DNA from: Acetobacteraceae bacterium
Lineage (GTDB): Bacteria; Pseudomonadota; Alphaproteobacteria; Acetobacterales; Acetobacteraceae
Assembly (NCBI GenBank): GCA_004843165.1
Contig: CP039459.1
Span: 1,455,001 to 1,519,000, forward strand
Length of the DNA: 64,000 bases
Direction: 5' to 3'
Below, piece after piece: positions 20,169 through 28,898 of the stretch. The stretch's first letter is position 1. Every line of letters starts with the position of its first letter. The notes under the pieces are model-generated. The model saw only the letters and a list, made by a program, of their open reading frames with translations. It was not told the origin of the DNA and did no database searches. Position numbers and translations under genes: made by a program.

Positions 20169-21149
20169 GTGGAAAAAATCATTCCAACTAAAAAACAACC
20201 TATTCAATCTCAGAATGTGATTGGTCCTGCGCTAAAAAGAGCCATTTTTCTGATTGTCACCATTAAAGAAGGTGAAGAAAATTTCAAAAAGGTAAAAGAA
20301 TTTCTTGGAGAGGTTTCCTCTTTGGAACGTGCAATCGGTTTCCGAGATCCAGCTGCGCAACTTACATGCGTCACAGGTATTGGTCGCCGGGCATGGGACC
20401 ATCTGTTTGGAACGCCTCGTCCACGTCATCTGGAAGAATTTAAAGAAATCAAAGGGGCTAAACATACAGCGCCGGCGACGAAGGGAGATTTATTGTTCCA
20501 TATTCGTTCGGAACGTCAGGATTTTTGTTTTGATTTTGCGCTCCAAATTTTGAATAAACTGGGCGATTCCGTAGCCGTTGAGCATGAAATTCATGGTTTC
20601 CGCTATCATGATGACCGTGATCTTTTGGGCTTTGTTGATGGCACAGAAAATCCCGCCTCTAAAAAAGAACGTAAAGTCGCTGTTCTTGTTGATGAAGAGC
20701 AAGATTCTCACTTCCATGGGGGTAGTTATGTGATTACGCAGAAATATCTTCATGATTTAGAAGGCTGGAATAAATTAAAAATAGAGCATCAGGAAAAGAT
20801 TATCGGGCGGACAAAGCTTGAAGATATTGAGTTGCCTGAAGAAGAAAAACTTTCTTTTGATGATAAACCATCTTGTGCACATAATTCTTTGAACACGATT
20901 GAGGTGGATGGCGTGCAGATGGATATTTTGCGTGACAATATGCCTTTTGGAAATGTCAGTGAAAAAGAGTTTGGAACTTTCTTTATTGGTTATGCGGCGC
21001 AACCAGCAGTGACGCTCCAGATGTTGCATAATATGTTTATTGGTCGTCCAGAAGGGAACTATGATCGTATTTTAGATTTTAGCGTTGCAAAGTCAGGAAA
21101 TCTATTTTTCTGTCCAACACAAAGCTTTTTAGATCAGATTGAAGCTTAA
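20169..21149 (+). CDS. Dyp-type haem peroxidase
   Basis: From GTG 20169 the product is 326 residues. It has the family signature GFVDGTENP (D157 the distal catalytic Asp), a candidate proximal haem ligand H238 in PSCAHNSL, and ILRDNMPFG with the conserved distal Arg. There is no signal peptide, so it is cytoplasmic, like the YfeX-type class. It would use hydrogen peroxide to oxidise porphyrins or dyes; the natural substrate is unknown. A GAGGG lies nine bases before 20169, which favours this start over another GTG at 20154. Confidence 0.92.
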   Translation: MEKIIPTKKQPIQSQNVIGPALKRAIFLIVTIKEGEENFKKVKEFLGEVSSLERAIGFRDPAAQLTCVTGIGRRAWDHLFGTPRPRHLEEFKEIKGAKHTAPATKGDLLFHIRSERQDFCFDFALQILNKLGDSVAVEHEIHGFRYHDDRDLLGFVDGTENPASKKERKVAVLVDEEQDSHFHGGSYVITQKYLHDLEGWNKLKIEHQEKIIGRTKLEDIELPEEEKLSFDDKPSCAHNSLNTIEVDGVQMDILRDNMPFGNVSEKEFGTFFIGYAAQPAVTLQMLHNMFIGRPEGNYDRILDFSVAKSGNLFFCPTQSFLDQIEA

Positions 21150-21322
21150 AAGCTTTTTTTCCTTTAAAGAAAAATTTTAATGTTAAAAATGTTCTTGAAG
21201 TAGTGTGTAAAGCACTTACTTTGGGAGCATTTTTTATTTATATTCCATAAAAATATTTATTTTGTTATCAGTGATATTTGGCTGTCCATTTCTTTTTTAG
21301 ACTTCTAGGCGAATAATTTTTT

Positions 21323-24300
21323 ATGGTTGTTGTTTATAATTCAAATGATACACATAATCCTAATGCGTACCTGACACTTGGTATAAATTGGGCAGCGCAA
21401 GAAGCTTTTGGAAAAGAAAATATTCTTCTAGCGGATACGCATACGCTCGCAAAAATAGCGGCCAGTGGCCAGCATTCGACACTTTTAGTTCTGGATGGGC
21501 AGCGTTTGGATCGTGCCTTGCTGCGCCGTGTAAAACCTGCTTTTTCGACATTAATTTTATGGACATTTGAAGATCCTTTTATGCAGGATCTGAATTTAGA
21601 AAATGCAGGATTATTTGATTTTATTTTCTCAAATGATCCAGAATCTGCTTCGTTTTACGGTGCAAAAGGGCATTATCTCCCTTTAGCGGCTTCTACAAAA
21701 CTGCATACGCGTGCTGTTCGTACAGCCTCTGAGCTAGATTATGATATATTTTTTGCGGGTACGATGTGGCCAAATCGTACCAAAACGCTCACAGAAATTA
21801 TTGATGCTTTTCCGGATGCACGTCTAAAGCTTGTTTGCCCCGTCAATCCATATCTCCCGCCACTGCCTGAAAAAATTGCTTCCCTTGCGCTTCAGCGTCC
21901 CATTAGCCATGAGGCTTTTGTTGATTTTGCTAATGCAAGTGCTGTGACAGTGACGTTGTTCCGTGATTATGCAAGCAGTGGGGATGTTGGGCAGGCTACC
22001 GCTCCAGGACCTCGTTTTTTTGAACTTGCTTTAGCTGGGGCAGCACAGGTTGTAGAGTCTGTTCCACGTATGAATCGAGAATATTTGGAGGTTCTTGAAG
22101 GCATACAAATTGCCGATGATTCAACAGCTTTGATCCAAGAAATTCGTAAACTTTTAGATAATAATTCCAAAAGAGCCCGTATCGCCAGAAAGGCTCAAAA
22201 ATCTGCAGAAAAATTCCATCTCTATGAACATCGTTTGCAACAAATTGCCGATATTACAAAGGCGGATTTTTCTGCAAGGCCAGAACATGCCGTTGTGCCA
22301 TTGATCCGCAGGCGGCGTTTGCGTGTGCTGCTCTGTACCCATTCCACCATTTACGAGCCGGATTGGGGTGGAGTTGAGGTTTACCAGCAGACACTTTGTT
22401 CACTTTTAGGCCGTGAAGTTGAATTTTTCTATTGGTTGCGTCGCAATGGTGCTTGTCGTTTAGTGGATGCATCTGGGGTCGAAGTAGAGTGTTTTGAGCT
22501 TGCAGATGCTACGCCTTGGGATGATGTTCTCTGTGATGGCACAGAGGAGCAACTTTTTTCAGGGATTATTTCTCAGTTTAATATTGATGTGGTTCATTTT
22601 CAGCATCTTGGCCATCATGCCCTGTCGTTACCAATGATTGCGAAAGCATCTGGCGCTGGTGTGGTCTTTAGTATGCATGATTATTGGCTGATTTCAGCAC
22701 GTTATAACCTTTTAAATCCAGAGATTCGTCATAACGAAGAAGAGTTTATGTCCGTTCTCTCAATGGATATGATGCACTACCGTTCGGAGAAGATTCCACC
22801 GGGTGGAGAGCAGACACGTCGTGCTTTTATTTCACGCATGATTCATGATATTGATGCGTTTTTATTTGGAACGGAAAGCTCCAAAAAACTTCTTTTAAAT
22901 GTCTATCCAAAGGCAGCGGAAAAAATTCTAAAGGTGAATGGCGTTCCAGCACCTGAAGGCACTTTTTTACCGCCATCAAAAAAATTCAAACCGCTTGAAG
23001 GAAAACCCTTAAAAGTTATCATTCTTGGTAATTTTTTACGTTCAAAAGGGGCAGATTCTGTTCTTTCTGTGATTGAAATGGCAAATCCACGTCATTTCGA
23101 GTTTTATATTTTAGGTTTTGTGCATCCTGAATACCAGTCTGTTCTCAATGAGCTTAAAAAGGATAACCTCCATATTCTTGGGCGTTACGATATGGGAAAT
23201 ATGTCTGAGCTTAAGGGGGCGGATGTGATGTTTGCGCTTTCCATATGGCCCGAGACCTATTGCATTTCCCTTTCCGAAGCATGGCGTTATGGGCTTATCC
23301 CTTTTGTGAGTGATGTTGGTGCTCTGGCAGATCGGGTTGAAGAAGGGGTGACAGGCTTTAAAGTGCCAATTTCTCGGCCAGATGTTTTGCTTCAAAAATT
23401 AGAATATTTAAGAAGTAATGATGCGCTTAGAAAAAAAGTGATTGAGGCTCTATCTGACAATCTTTGGGTTGATAATACAGAATATAGCAGGGATCTTTTT
23501 AAACTTTATCAAGAGGTTGCGCCACGTTCTGAAATGGGGACGGCAGAAACAGCCTTGGATATGGGAAGATTGCATTTTCTGCCACATGCTTCATGGCGCA
23601 ATCAGGCACCGCCACGTCATATTTTTGATCCGCCTGTAACAAGGGATATTGGGGTTGATTTACCTGTAGCGATTACGGATTGGCAGGGGATTCAAGGGGC
23701 AGAATGTTATTTAGATGATATTTGCTACCAGATGACCGATATCAAAAGTTTGGAATATTTTAAACCTTCGGACAGTCTTCATTTGAGGGGATGGTTTTTT
23801 AATCCAACAGTTGGTTCTGCAGGGAAATTATTTATTGTTCTTTTGCCAGATAATGACTTGGACATGCCAATTTTTGTGGAAACCGTTCGGGAAGTCCGTA
23901 GCGATATTTCAAAAATCTTCGCAGAGGCACCACGCCGTTCAGGATTTTCTGGAGAGTGGGCACTGAGAGGAAAATGGTGCGAAGGGGTACATCGTTTAGC
24001 TGCCGTAAATGTGGTGAATGGACGTGCCTCCTTACAGCTTTTCCCTTTTAAAATTATGGTTAAAGGCGGAAAAATTTCAGCAGCCATTCAAAAGCCGGCT
24101 TCTAATCAGGAGATTTCGAAAGCTTTTGAGCGGATCTCTTCATGCGATGGGATTACACGTGGGGTTCGCTTAAGACATCTGCCAGGAGAACAGAATTATT
24201 TGCGCCGCGATCTTTCTCCGGCTTATTTTATTGATGATTTCAGTATTATTACCGCCTCAGATAATGAGGCTGATACGGGTGCACTCTTCTTGCGTGGGTG

Positions 24301-24724
24301 GGTTTGTTTCAATGATTTAGATCGTTCTGGCAATTTCTTTGCGGCTTTGGCTAGTGAAGAAAGGGAGGAACTTTTTTTCTTTGCCTTAAATAGAACACCT
24401 CGTGGAGATGTCCGGGTGATTCATACAGAGGCGCCTTTATGCTCCGGTTTTGAAGGGATGATTAAAGGATGGCGTGGCTGTGAAGGAAGTGAAAAACCCC
24501 TTAATGGTGCTTATCGACTCGTCTTGTTGACATTGATCGGGGATGGCTATGCTTTTGTGTCAACGGATTTGGCAGTCTCTTTTGAAGAGGGGCGTGCACA
24601 AAAAGTTGAAAAATCTCCAGGAAGTATAGATCAGATTGAGAGCTTAATTGAAAAGGCAGCAACAAAGGCGCAGGAAACTTTGCCGGCAGCTTTTGTCGAA
24701 AATATTGAAATAGCGACATCTTAA
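21323..24724 (+). CDS. Large multidomain glycosyltransferase (CgeB-like + GT4 + C-terminal beta repeats)
   Basis: This 1133-residue protein has at least three parts. Residues 1-330 resemble CgeB-type glycosyltransferases (FSNDPESASFYG, LPLAAS, DIFFAGTMWPNR, then AGAAQVVESVPRMNREYL). Residues 335-740 are a GT4-like fold (CTHSTIYEPDWGGVEVYQQTL near the start and SLSEAWRYGLIPFVSDVGAL at the donor site). Residues about 810-920 and 980-1100 are two related beta-rich repeats, each starting LxLRGW and containing EAPxxSGFxG. No signal peptide or membrane segment is seen, so it probably works on the inner face of the membrane. With the next two genes it forms a surface-glycan unit; the product is unknown. 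Confidence 0.85.
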   Translation: MVVVYNSNDTHNPNAYLTLGINWAAQEAFGKENILLADTHTLAKIAASGQHSTLLVLDGQRLDRALLRRVKPAFSTLILWTFEDPFMQDLNLENAGLFDFIFSNDPESASFYGAKGHYLPLAASTKLHTRAVRTASELDYDIFFAGTMWPNRTKTLTEIIDAFPDARLKLVCPVNPYLPPLPEKIASLALQRPISHEAFVDFANASAVTVTLFRDYASSGDVGQATAPGPRFFELALAGAAQVVESVPRMNREYLEVLEGIQIADDSTALIQEIRKLLDNNSKRARIARKAQKSAEKFHLYEHRLQQIADITKADFSARPEHAVVPLIRRRRLRVLLCTHSTIYEPDWGGVEVYQQTLCSLLGREVEFFYWLRRNGACRLVDASGVEVECFELADATPWDDVLCDGTEEQLFSGIISQFNIDVVHFQHLGHHALSLPMIAKASGAGVVFSMHDYWLISARYNLLNPEIRHNEEEFMSVLSMDMMHYRSEKIPPGGEQTRRAFISRMIHDIDAFLFGTESSKKLLLNVYPKAAEKILKVNGVPAPEGTFLPPSKKFKPLEGKPLKVIILGNFLRSKGADSVLSVIEMANPRHFEFYILGFVHPEYQSVLNELKKDNLHILGRYDMGNMSELKGADVMFALSIWPETYCISLSEAWRYGLIPFVSDVGALADRVEEGVTGFKVPISRPDVLLQKLEYLRSNDALRKKVIEALSDNLWVDNTEYSRDLFKLYQEVAPRSEMGTAETALDMGRLHFLPHASWRNQAPPRHIFDPPVTRDIGVDLPVAITDWQGIQGAECYLDDICYQMTDIKSLEYFKPSDSLHLRGWFFNPTVGSAGKLFIVLLPDNDLDMPIFVETVREVRSDISKIFAEAPRRSGFSGEWALRGKWCEGVHRLAAVNVVNGRASLQLFPFKIMVKGGKISAAIQKPASNQEISKAFERISSCDGITRGVRLRHLPGEQNYLRRDLSPAYFIDDFSIITASDNEADTGALFLRGWVCFNDLDRSGNFFAALASEEREELFFFALNRTPRGDVRVIHTEAPLCSGFEGMIKGWRGCEGSEKPLNGAYRLVLLTLIGDGYAFVSTDLAVSFEEGRAQKVEKSPGSIDQIESLIEKAATKAQETLPAAFVENIEIATS

Positions 24725-24770
24725 AAGTATTTTTTGATAAAAATTTCATTCGGATAAGAGAGAGGATCTG

Positions 24771-27700
24771 ATGGCAGAGAAAATATTGCTTTTTGCGCCT
24801 TCCTCTGAGGGAATGAAACTTTCTCCTTGGCGTTTTTTTGATCCTGAATGGTATAGCCAGTACTATAGTGGTCTTCGAGAAGCTATGACAGAACAGGGTT
24901 ATGGCGAGAAGGATTTCTTATCCTTCTATCAAGAGGTTGGCGTAAAATGGGGGCATTCTCCCAATGTTTTTTTTGATGAAATTTGGTTTAGATCGCTTCA
25001 TCCTGATTTTTTAAAGACAGTTAATGAAGATAAAATAGTCTCTGGATTCCAATTTTACTGTGAAAAGGCAGGGCAGGAAAATTCTCCCCATTGGCTATTT
25101 GATGAAACCTTATACGCACGACAGGTTTTTGCCGCAGGGGTTACGAATTTTAAAGTTCTAGGTTTTGAAAATGGCTGGGCGCATTATCTTGCAGAAGGTG
25201 AGAAAGCAGGATTTGCGCCAAGCCCTTTTTTTGATCTGGAGCTTGTCGGCCGCATTGCTCGTCGATATCCTGCTTATTTTAAAGGGAAAGGCCTTTTAGA
25301 AGGTTGGTTAGGTCTGCCACCAAAAATCGCTGATTTATACCGTGTTTCTTGGTATTTCGATCCACGTTTTTATCTTGAAACTTATCCAGAGGCGGTCGCA
25401 GAAATCGCCTTAGGAAAATTTGTAAATGCCCTTCATCGTTATCTTTCACTGGCTCCTTTAGGTAAAGAAAATCCCTCGCCTTATTTTGACGAGATATATT
25501 ATCGCCAAGCCAATGCAGATATTATTCCTTTTATTGAACGTGGTAATTTTCACAATGGATTTGATCATTTTTTGCGTTGTGGCGCAAAAGAGGGGCGCTC
25601 TCCCTTAGCAGAAATAGATTTAAAAGCGTATGGCGCTTTGCCGATTGTCCGTTCGCAATGTCAAAGTGGTGCATGGGATTCAGGCTTTGAACGTTTTATT
25701 GCTGAAAAAAATGGTTGTGCGGCAGAAAGTGGTTTTTTTAGTGCGCCTTTTTCAGAGAAGCAGACGAAAATTTATTTTCGAGAAAGTGCAAAAGAAGTTT
25801 CAAAATCTTTGATTCTCAAGGCTTCTGAATCAGAGAGTAAGCTTGATTTTTCTTGTCTTGAAATGCCAATTTTAAGCGTGATTATTGTTGCCTATAATCA
25901 AATTGATTTAACGTTGCAGACTCTCTTTTCTCTTCGGAAAAATTATCAAGGGAACATCGAGGTAATTCTTGTAAATAGCGGCTCTTCAGATTTTGTAAGA
26001 AAAATCTCTCTTCTTCTAAAAGGAGTGAGGATTGTGCATTTTGAAGAAAATATTGGTTATTTACGGGCTTGTAATCACGCCTTTTCTTTAGCAACTGCAT
26101 CTAAAATTCTTTTATTGAACAATGATGTTCGACTTTTCCCCCAAGCTATTGAAAAAAGCCTTTCCCTTATGGAAAGTGATTTTGCTATAGGCGCTGTTTG
26201 TGCACGTTTGGTACGTCCACCAATGATTTTGCAGGAGGCCGGCTCTATTCTTTGGCAGGATGGTTCTGCTTATGGTTATCGCCGTGAAGATAATCCGAAC
26301 ATATCAGAGGCGCTTTTTCAAAGAGAGATTGATTATGGGTCTGCCGCTTTCCTCTTGCTTTCAAAAAAATGGGTCGAAAAATTAGGTGGATTTCTTTTTG
26401 ATGAGGATTATCTTCCAGCTTATTTTGAAGATACAGATCTTTGTGTCAGGTTACGTAAGGCAGGGGCACGTGTACTTTACGAGCCAAGCTGTTTGGTTGA
26501 ACATTTAGAGTTTGGAACATCAGGTTCCGAGGATTCTCATACGTTGATCCAACGAAATTTGCGAAAATTTATTCATAAGCATCAAGATTGGCTTAAAGAG
26601 CGTCCTCAAAGAACGGTTTTAAATGCTTTAAAAGGCAGAGATCCAGTCCTTTTTGGGAAAAAAGGGAAGGAACGCCGTCAAATCCTTTTTATCGAAGATG
26701 TTGTTCCTTTGCATCGCTTGGGCTCCGGCTATGGCCGCTCAGCCGATATTATTCAAGAAATGGTGCATTTAGGTTGGAAAGTGACGATCTTCCCTATTTT
26801 TAAAACAAGGGAGCCTGCTTGGCGTTTCTTAGGTGAGTTTCCAGATAATGTTGAAATTATGTCCGAGTGGGGATTGGAAAATCTTAAGGATTTCTTAGAG
26901 GAGCGCACAGAGCTTTATGATCTGATTTGGGTTGGCAGAACGCATAATTGGGTAAGGGTTCGTCAATATTTCAAGCGCTTGAATTTAAGCTGGGCATCTT
27001 TGCCAGTTATTTTAGATACAGAAGTTGTTGCCGCACCACGCACGCTTACCAAGAATTTTCTTGAGGAGACTTCTTTGGAGAAGTCTTTAAAAAGCGCGCA
27101 TGATGTGAGAGATTTAAAGAATGAAAAGCTGCGGGCACTTTTAGAGGATGAGTTTAGGATTACACATGATTGCACAGAAATAATCTGTGTGAATGAGGAT
27201 GATGCGTCTCTTGCAAAAGAAGTGGCTTGGCCGCCTGTCAAAGTCCTTGGGCATTTAATGCCTTCTTTTAATAAAGGGGAAGATTTCCAAAAGAGGGACG
27301 GTCTTCTCTTTTTTGGGGCGTTGCATAGTCAGGATTCCCCAAATTATGATTCCCTTTTATGGCTGACACAGGAAATCTTGCCAGAACTGGATATGCTGAA
27401 TGGGGGAGAGGAGATCCGTGTTACAATTGCAGGCTTTATTGGAGAAGATATTGATCTTTTGCCTTTAAGTGGGCGAAAAAATTTACATTTTGTTGGCGCT
27501 GTTGATGATCCTGAAGCTCTTTTTAACCAGCATCGTGTTTTTATTGCGCCGACACGTTACGCAGGTGGTTTGCCTTATAAGCTGCACGAAGCAGCCGCAC
27601 GTGGCCTTCCGATTGTTGCAACGGATATTTTAGAACGTCAGTTAGGGTGGAAAAATGGCGAAACACTTCTGAGTGTGCCCGTTGGTGAAAGTAAAGCATT

Positions 27701-27854
27701 TGCAAAATCAGCTTTAGCTCTTAATAGTGATCCTATATTGTGGGAGAAGCTACGGGAAAATAGTTTAAAAGCAGTTTATCAAGATTGTGATGTTAAAAAA
27801 TTTCGCAAAGCCTTAGCAGAAGTCTTAGAAATCGTCTTTAAAAACATTGAGTAA
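24771..27854 (+). CDS. Glycosyltransferase with FD..Y repeats, GT2 and GT4-like domains
   Basis: At 1027 residues this has about six degenerate N-terminal repeats of 45-50 residues (FDPEWY, FDEIWF, FDETLY, FDPRFY, FDEIYY with HYL..G or HFL..GAKEGRSP between them). From residue 365 there is a GT2 domain (LSVIIVAYNQ, LLNNDV as the metal-binding acidic motif, FEDTDLCVR). From about 640 to the end there is a second, GT4-like glycosyltransferase (RLGSGYGRSADI, RYAGGLPYKLHEAAARGLPIV). It starts 46 bases after the previous gene and six bases before the next, so these are one operon. A role in building a cell-surface polysaccharide is inferred. Confidence 0.87.
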   Translation: MAEKILLFAPSSEGMKLSPWRFFDPEWYSQYYSGLREAMTEQGYGEKDFLSFYQEVGVKWGHSPNVFFDEIWFRSLHPDFLKTVNEDKIVSGFQFYCEKAGQENSPHWLFDETLYARQVFAAGVTNFKVLGFENGWAHYLAEGEKAGFAPSPFFDLELVGRIARRYPAYFKGKGLLEGWLGLPPKIADLYRVSWYFDPRFYLETYPEAVAEIALGKFVNALHRYLSLAPLGKENPSPYFDEIYYRQANADIIPFIERGNFHNGFDHFLRCGAKEGRSPLAEIDLKAYGALPIVRSQCQSGAWDSGFERFIAEKNGCAAESGFFSAPFSEKQTKIYFRESAKEVSKSLILKASESESKLDFSCLEMPILSVIIVAYNQIDLTLQTLFSLRKNYQGNIEVILVNSGSSDFVRKISLLLKGVRIVHFEENIGYLRACNHAFSLATASKILLLNNDVRLFPQAIEKSLSLMESDFAIGAVCARLVRPPMILQEAGSILWQDGSAYGYRREDNPNISEALFQREIDYGSAAFLLLSKKWVEKLGGFLFDEDYLPAYFEDTDLCVRLRKAGARVLYEPSCLVEHLEFGTSGSEDSHTLIQRNLRKFIHKHQDWLKERPQRTVLNALKGRDPVLFGKKGKERRQILFIEDVVPLHRLGSGYGRSADIIQEMVHLGWKVTIFPIFKTREPAWRFLGEFPDNVEIMSEWGLENLKDFLEERTELYDLIWVGRTHNWVRVRQYFKRLNLSWASLPVILDTEVVAAPRTLTKNFLEETSLEKSLKSAHDVRDLKNEKLRALLEDEFRITHDCTEIICVNEDDASLAKEVAWPPVKVLGHLMPSFNKGEDFQKRDGLLFFGALHSQDSPNYDSLLWLTQEILPELDMLNGGEEIRVTIAGFIGEDIDLLPLSGRKNLHFVGAVDDPEALFNQHRVFIAPTRYAGGLPYKLHEAAARGLPIVATDILERQLGWKNGETLLSVPVGESKAFAKSALALNSDPILWEKLRENSLKAVYQDCDVKKFRKALAEVLEIVFKNIE

Positions 27855-27860
27855 GTATTT

Positions 27861-28847
27861 ATGAGTGAAGAATTGCCAAAGATCAAAGTTTTGATTTGCT
27901 GTGGTGGACATTTTGAAAGCCAAGCAAATCGTCAGGTGCGTGAGGCGATCCAAAGTGGGTTCGAAGATGTTTTGGGAGAGGGACAGGTCATTGCTGTTGA
28001 CATCTCCGGAGCAGGTTTTGCAATTTCTACTTGGAAACCAAATCTTGTTTTCGCCATTGGATCTTACTTACCTGAAAGTACATATTTTGGAGAAGTTTCA
28101 AGAGCTGCGCATGCTTGTGGTGCTGTGACGGCTTTTTGGGCAACCGAAGATCCCTATGAGCAGGATGCGCATTATCAGATTGCCGATGATTTTGATGTTA
28201 TTTTTTCCTGTGATCGTTGGGGACATCATTTTTATCAGCGTGATAATGTTTTTCATCTGCCTCTGGCGGCTTCGCCAACGCTTCATTATGCCCCTATGGA
28301 TGATTCGATTGAAAAAAATGTTGATGTCTTTTTCTGTGGGGTCGCCTTTAGTTGCCGTAAGGAAATTGTACGTTCCTTAATGCCTGAACTGCAAAAGGTA
28401 AAAGTCCGCTTTGTTGGGCCAGGTTGGGGAGAGTTCGGCCCCGGCTTTTCTGATGCACGTATCGAAAAGTCACAGTTGATTGAACTTTATAGTCACGCAA
28501 AGATTGTTTTGAATCTTGGACGTTCGCTACATTTTGAAAATAAGCGTTTTATGATCGCCCCTTCAACACCGGGGCCGCGAACTTTTGAAACTGCTTTAGC
28601 AGGTGCTTTCCAGCTTTTTCATGAAGAAACATATGAAATGCGTCGTTATTATGATGCGGATGAAATTCCCGTTTTTAGTAATCGCCATGATTTCGCAAAA
28701 TTGCTCAAAATTTATTTAGGAGATCCTGAAAAAAGGCAGGCAATGGCACGAAAGGCTCAGCAAAGAACGATAGATAATCATCTTTATCGCCATCGTATTG
28801 AGGTGATTCTGAAGACTCTTAAAGAACAAAATCTTTTGAGTTTTTAA
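27861..28847 (+). CDS. CgeB-like glycosyltransferase
   Basis: This 328-residue protein is a single-domain relative of the first 330 residues of the 1133-residue enzyme two genes upstream: both share FWATEDP/WTFEDP, FS.D......F, LPLAAS.TLH and a donor-site region with PGPRTFETALAGAFQL. The family (CgeB, Glyco_trans_1_2) contains GT4-like transferases. No membrane segment is seen. It ends the glycan unit and is followed by a strong terminator. Confidence 0.86.
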   Translation: MSEELPKIKVLICCGGHFESQANRQVREAIQSGFEDVLGEGQVIAVDISGAGFAISTWKPNLVFAIGSYLPESTYFGEVSRAAHACGAVTAFWATEDPYEQDAHYQIADDFDVIFSCDRWGHHFYQRDNVFHLPLAASPTLHYAPMDDSIEKNVDVFFCGVAFSCRKEIVRSLMPELQKVKVRFVGPGWGEFGPGFSDARIEKSQLIELYSHAKIVLNLGRSLHFENKRFMIAPSTPGPRTFETALAGAFQLFHEETYEMRRYYDADEIPVFSNRHDFAKLLKIYLGDPEKRQAMARKAQQRTIDNHLYRHRIEVILKTLKEQNLLSF

Positions 28848-28864
28848 GCAATATTGTTTTTAGA

Positions 28865-28898
28865 AGCCCCCTCTTTTTTTGAGAGGGGGCTTTTTTTA
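28865..28898. terminator. Bidirectional terminator after the glycosyltransferase operon
   Basis: agccccctc at 28865-28873 pairs with gagggggct at 28883-28891 and is followed by a T-run; the loop is also T-rich, so it can serve the convergent M16 gene too. Confidence 0.9.
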
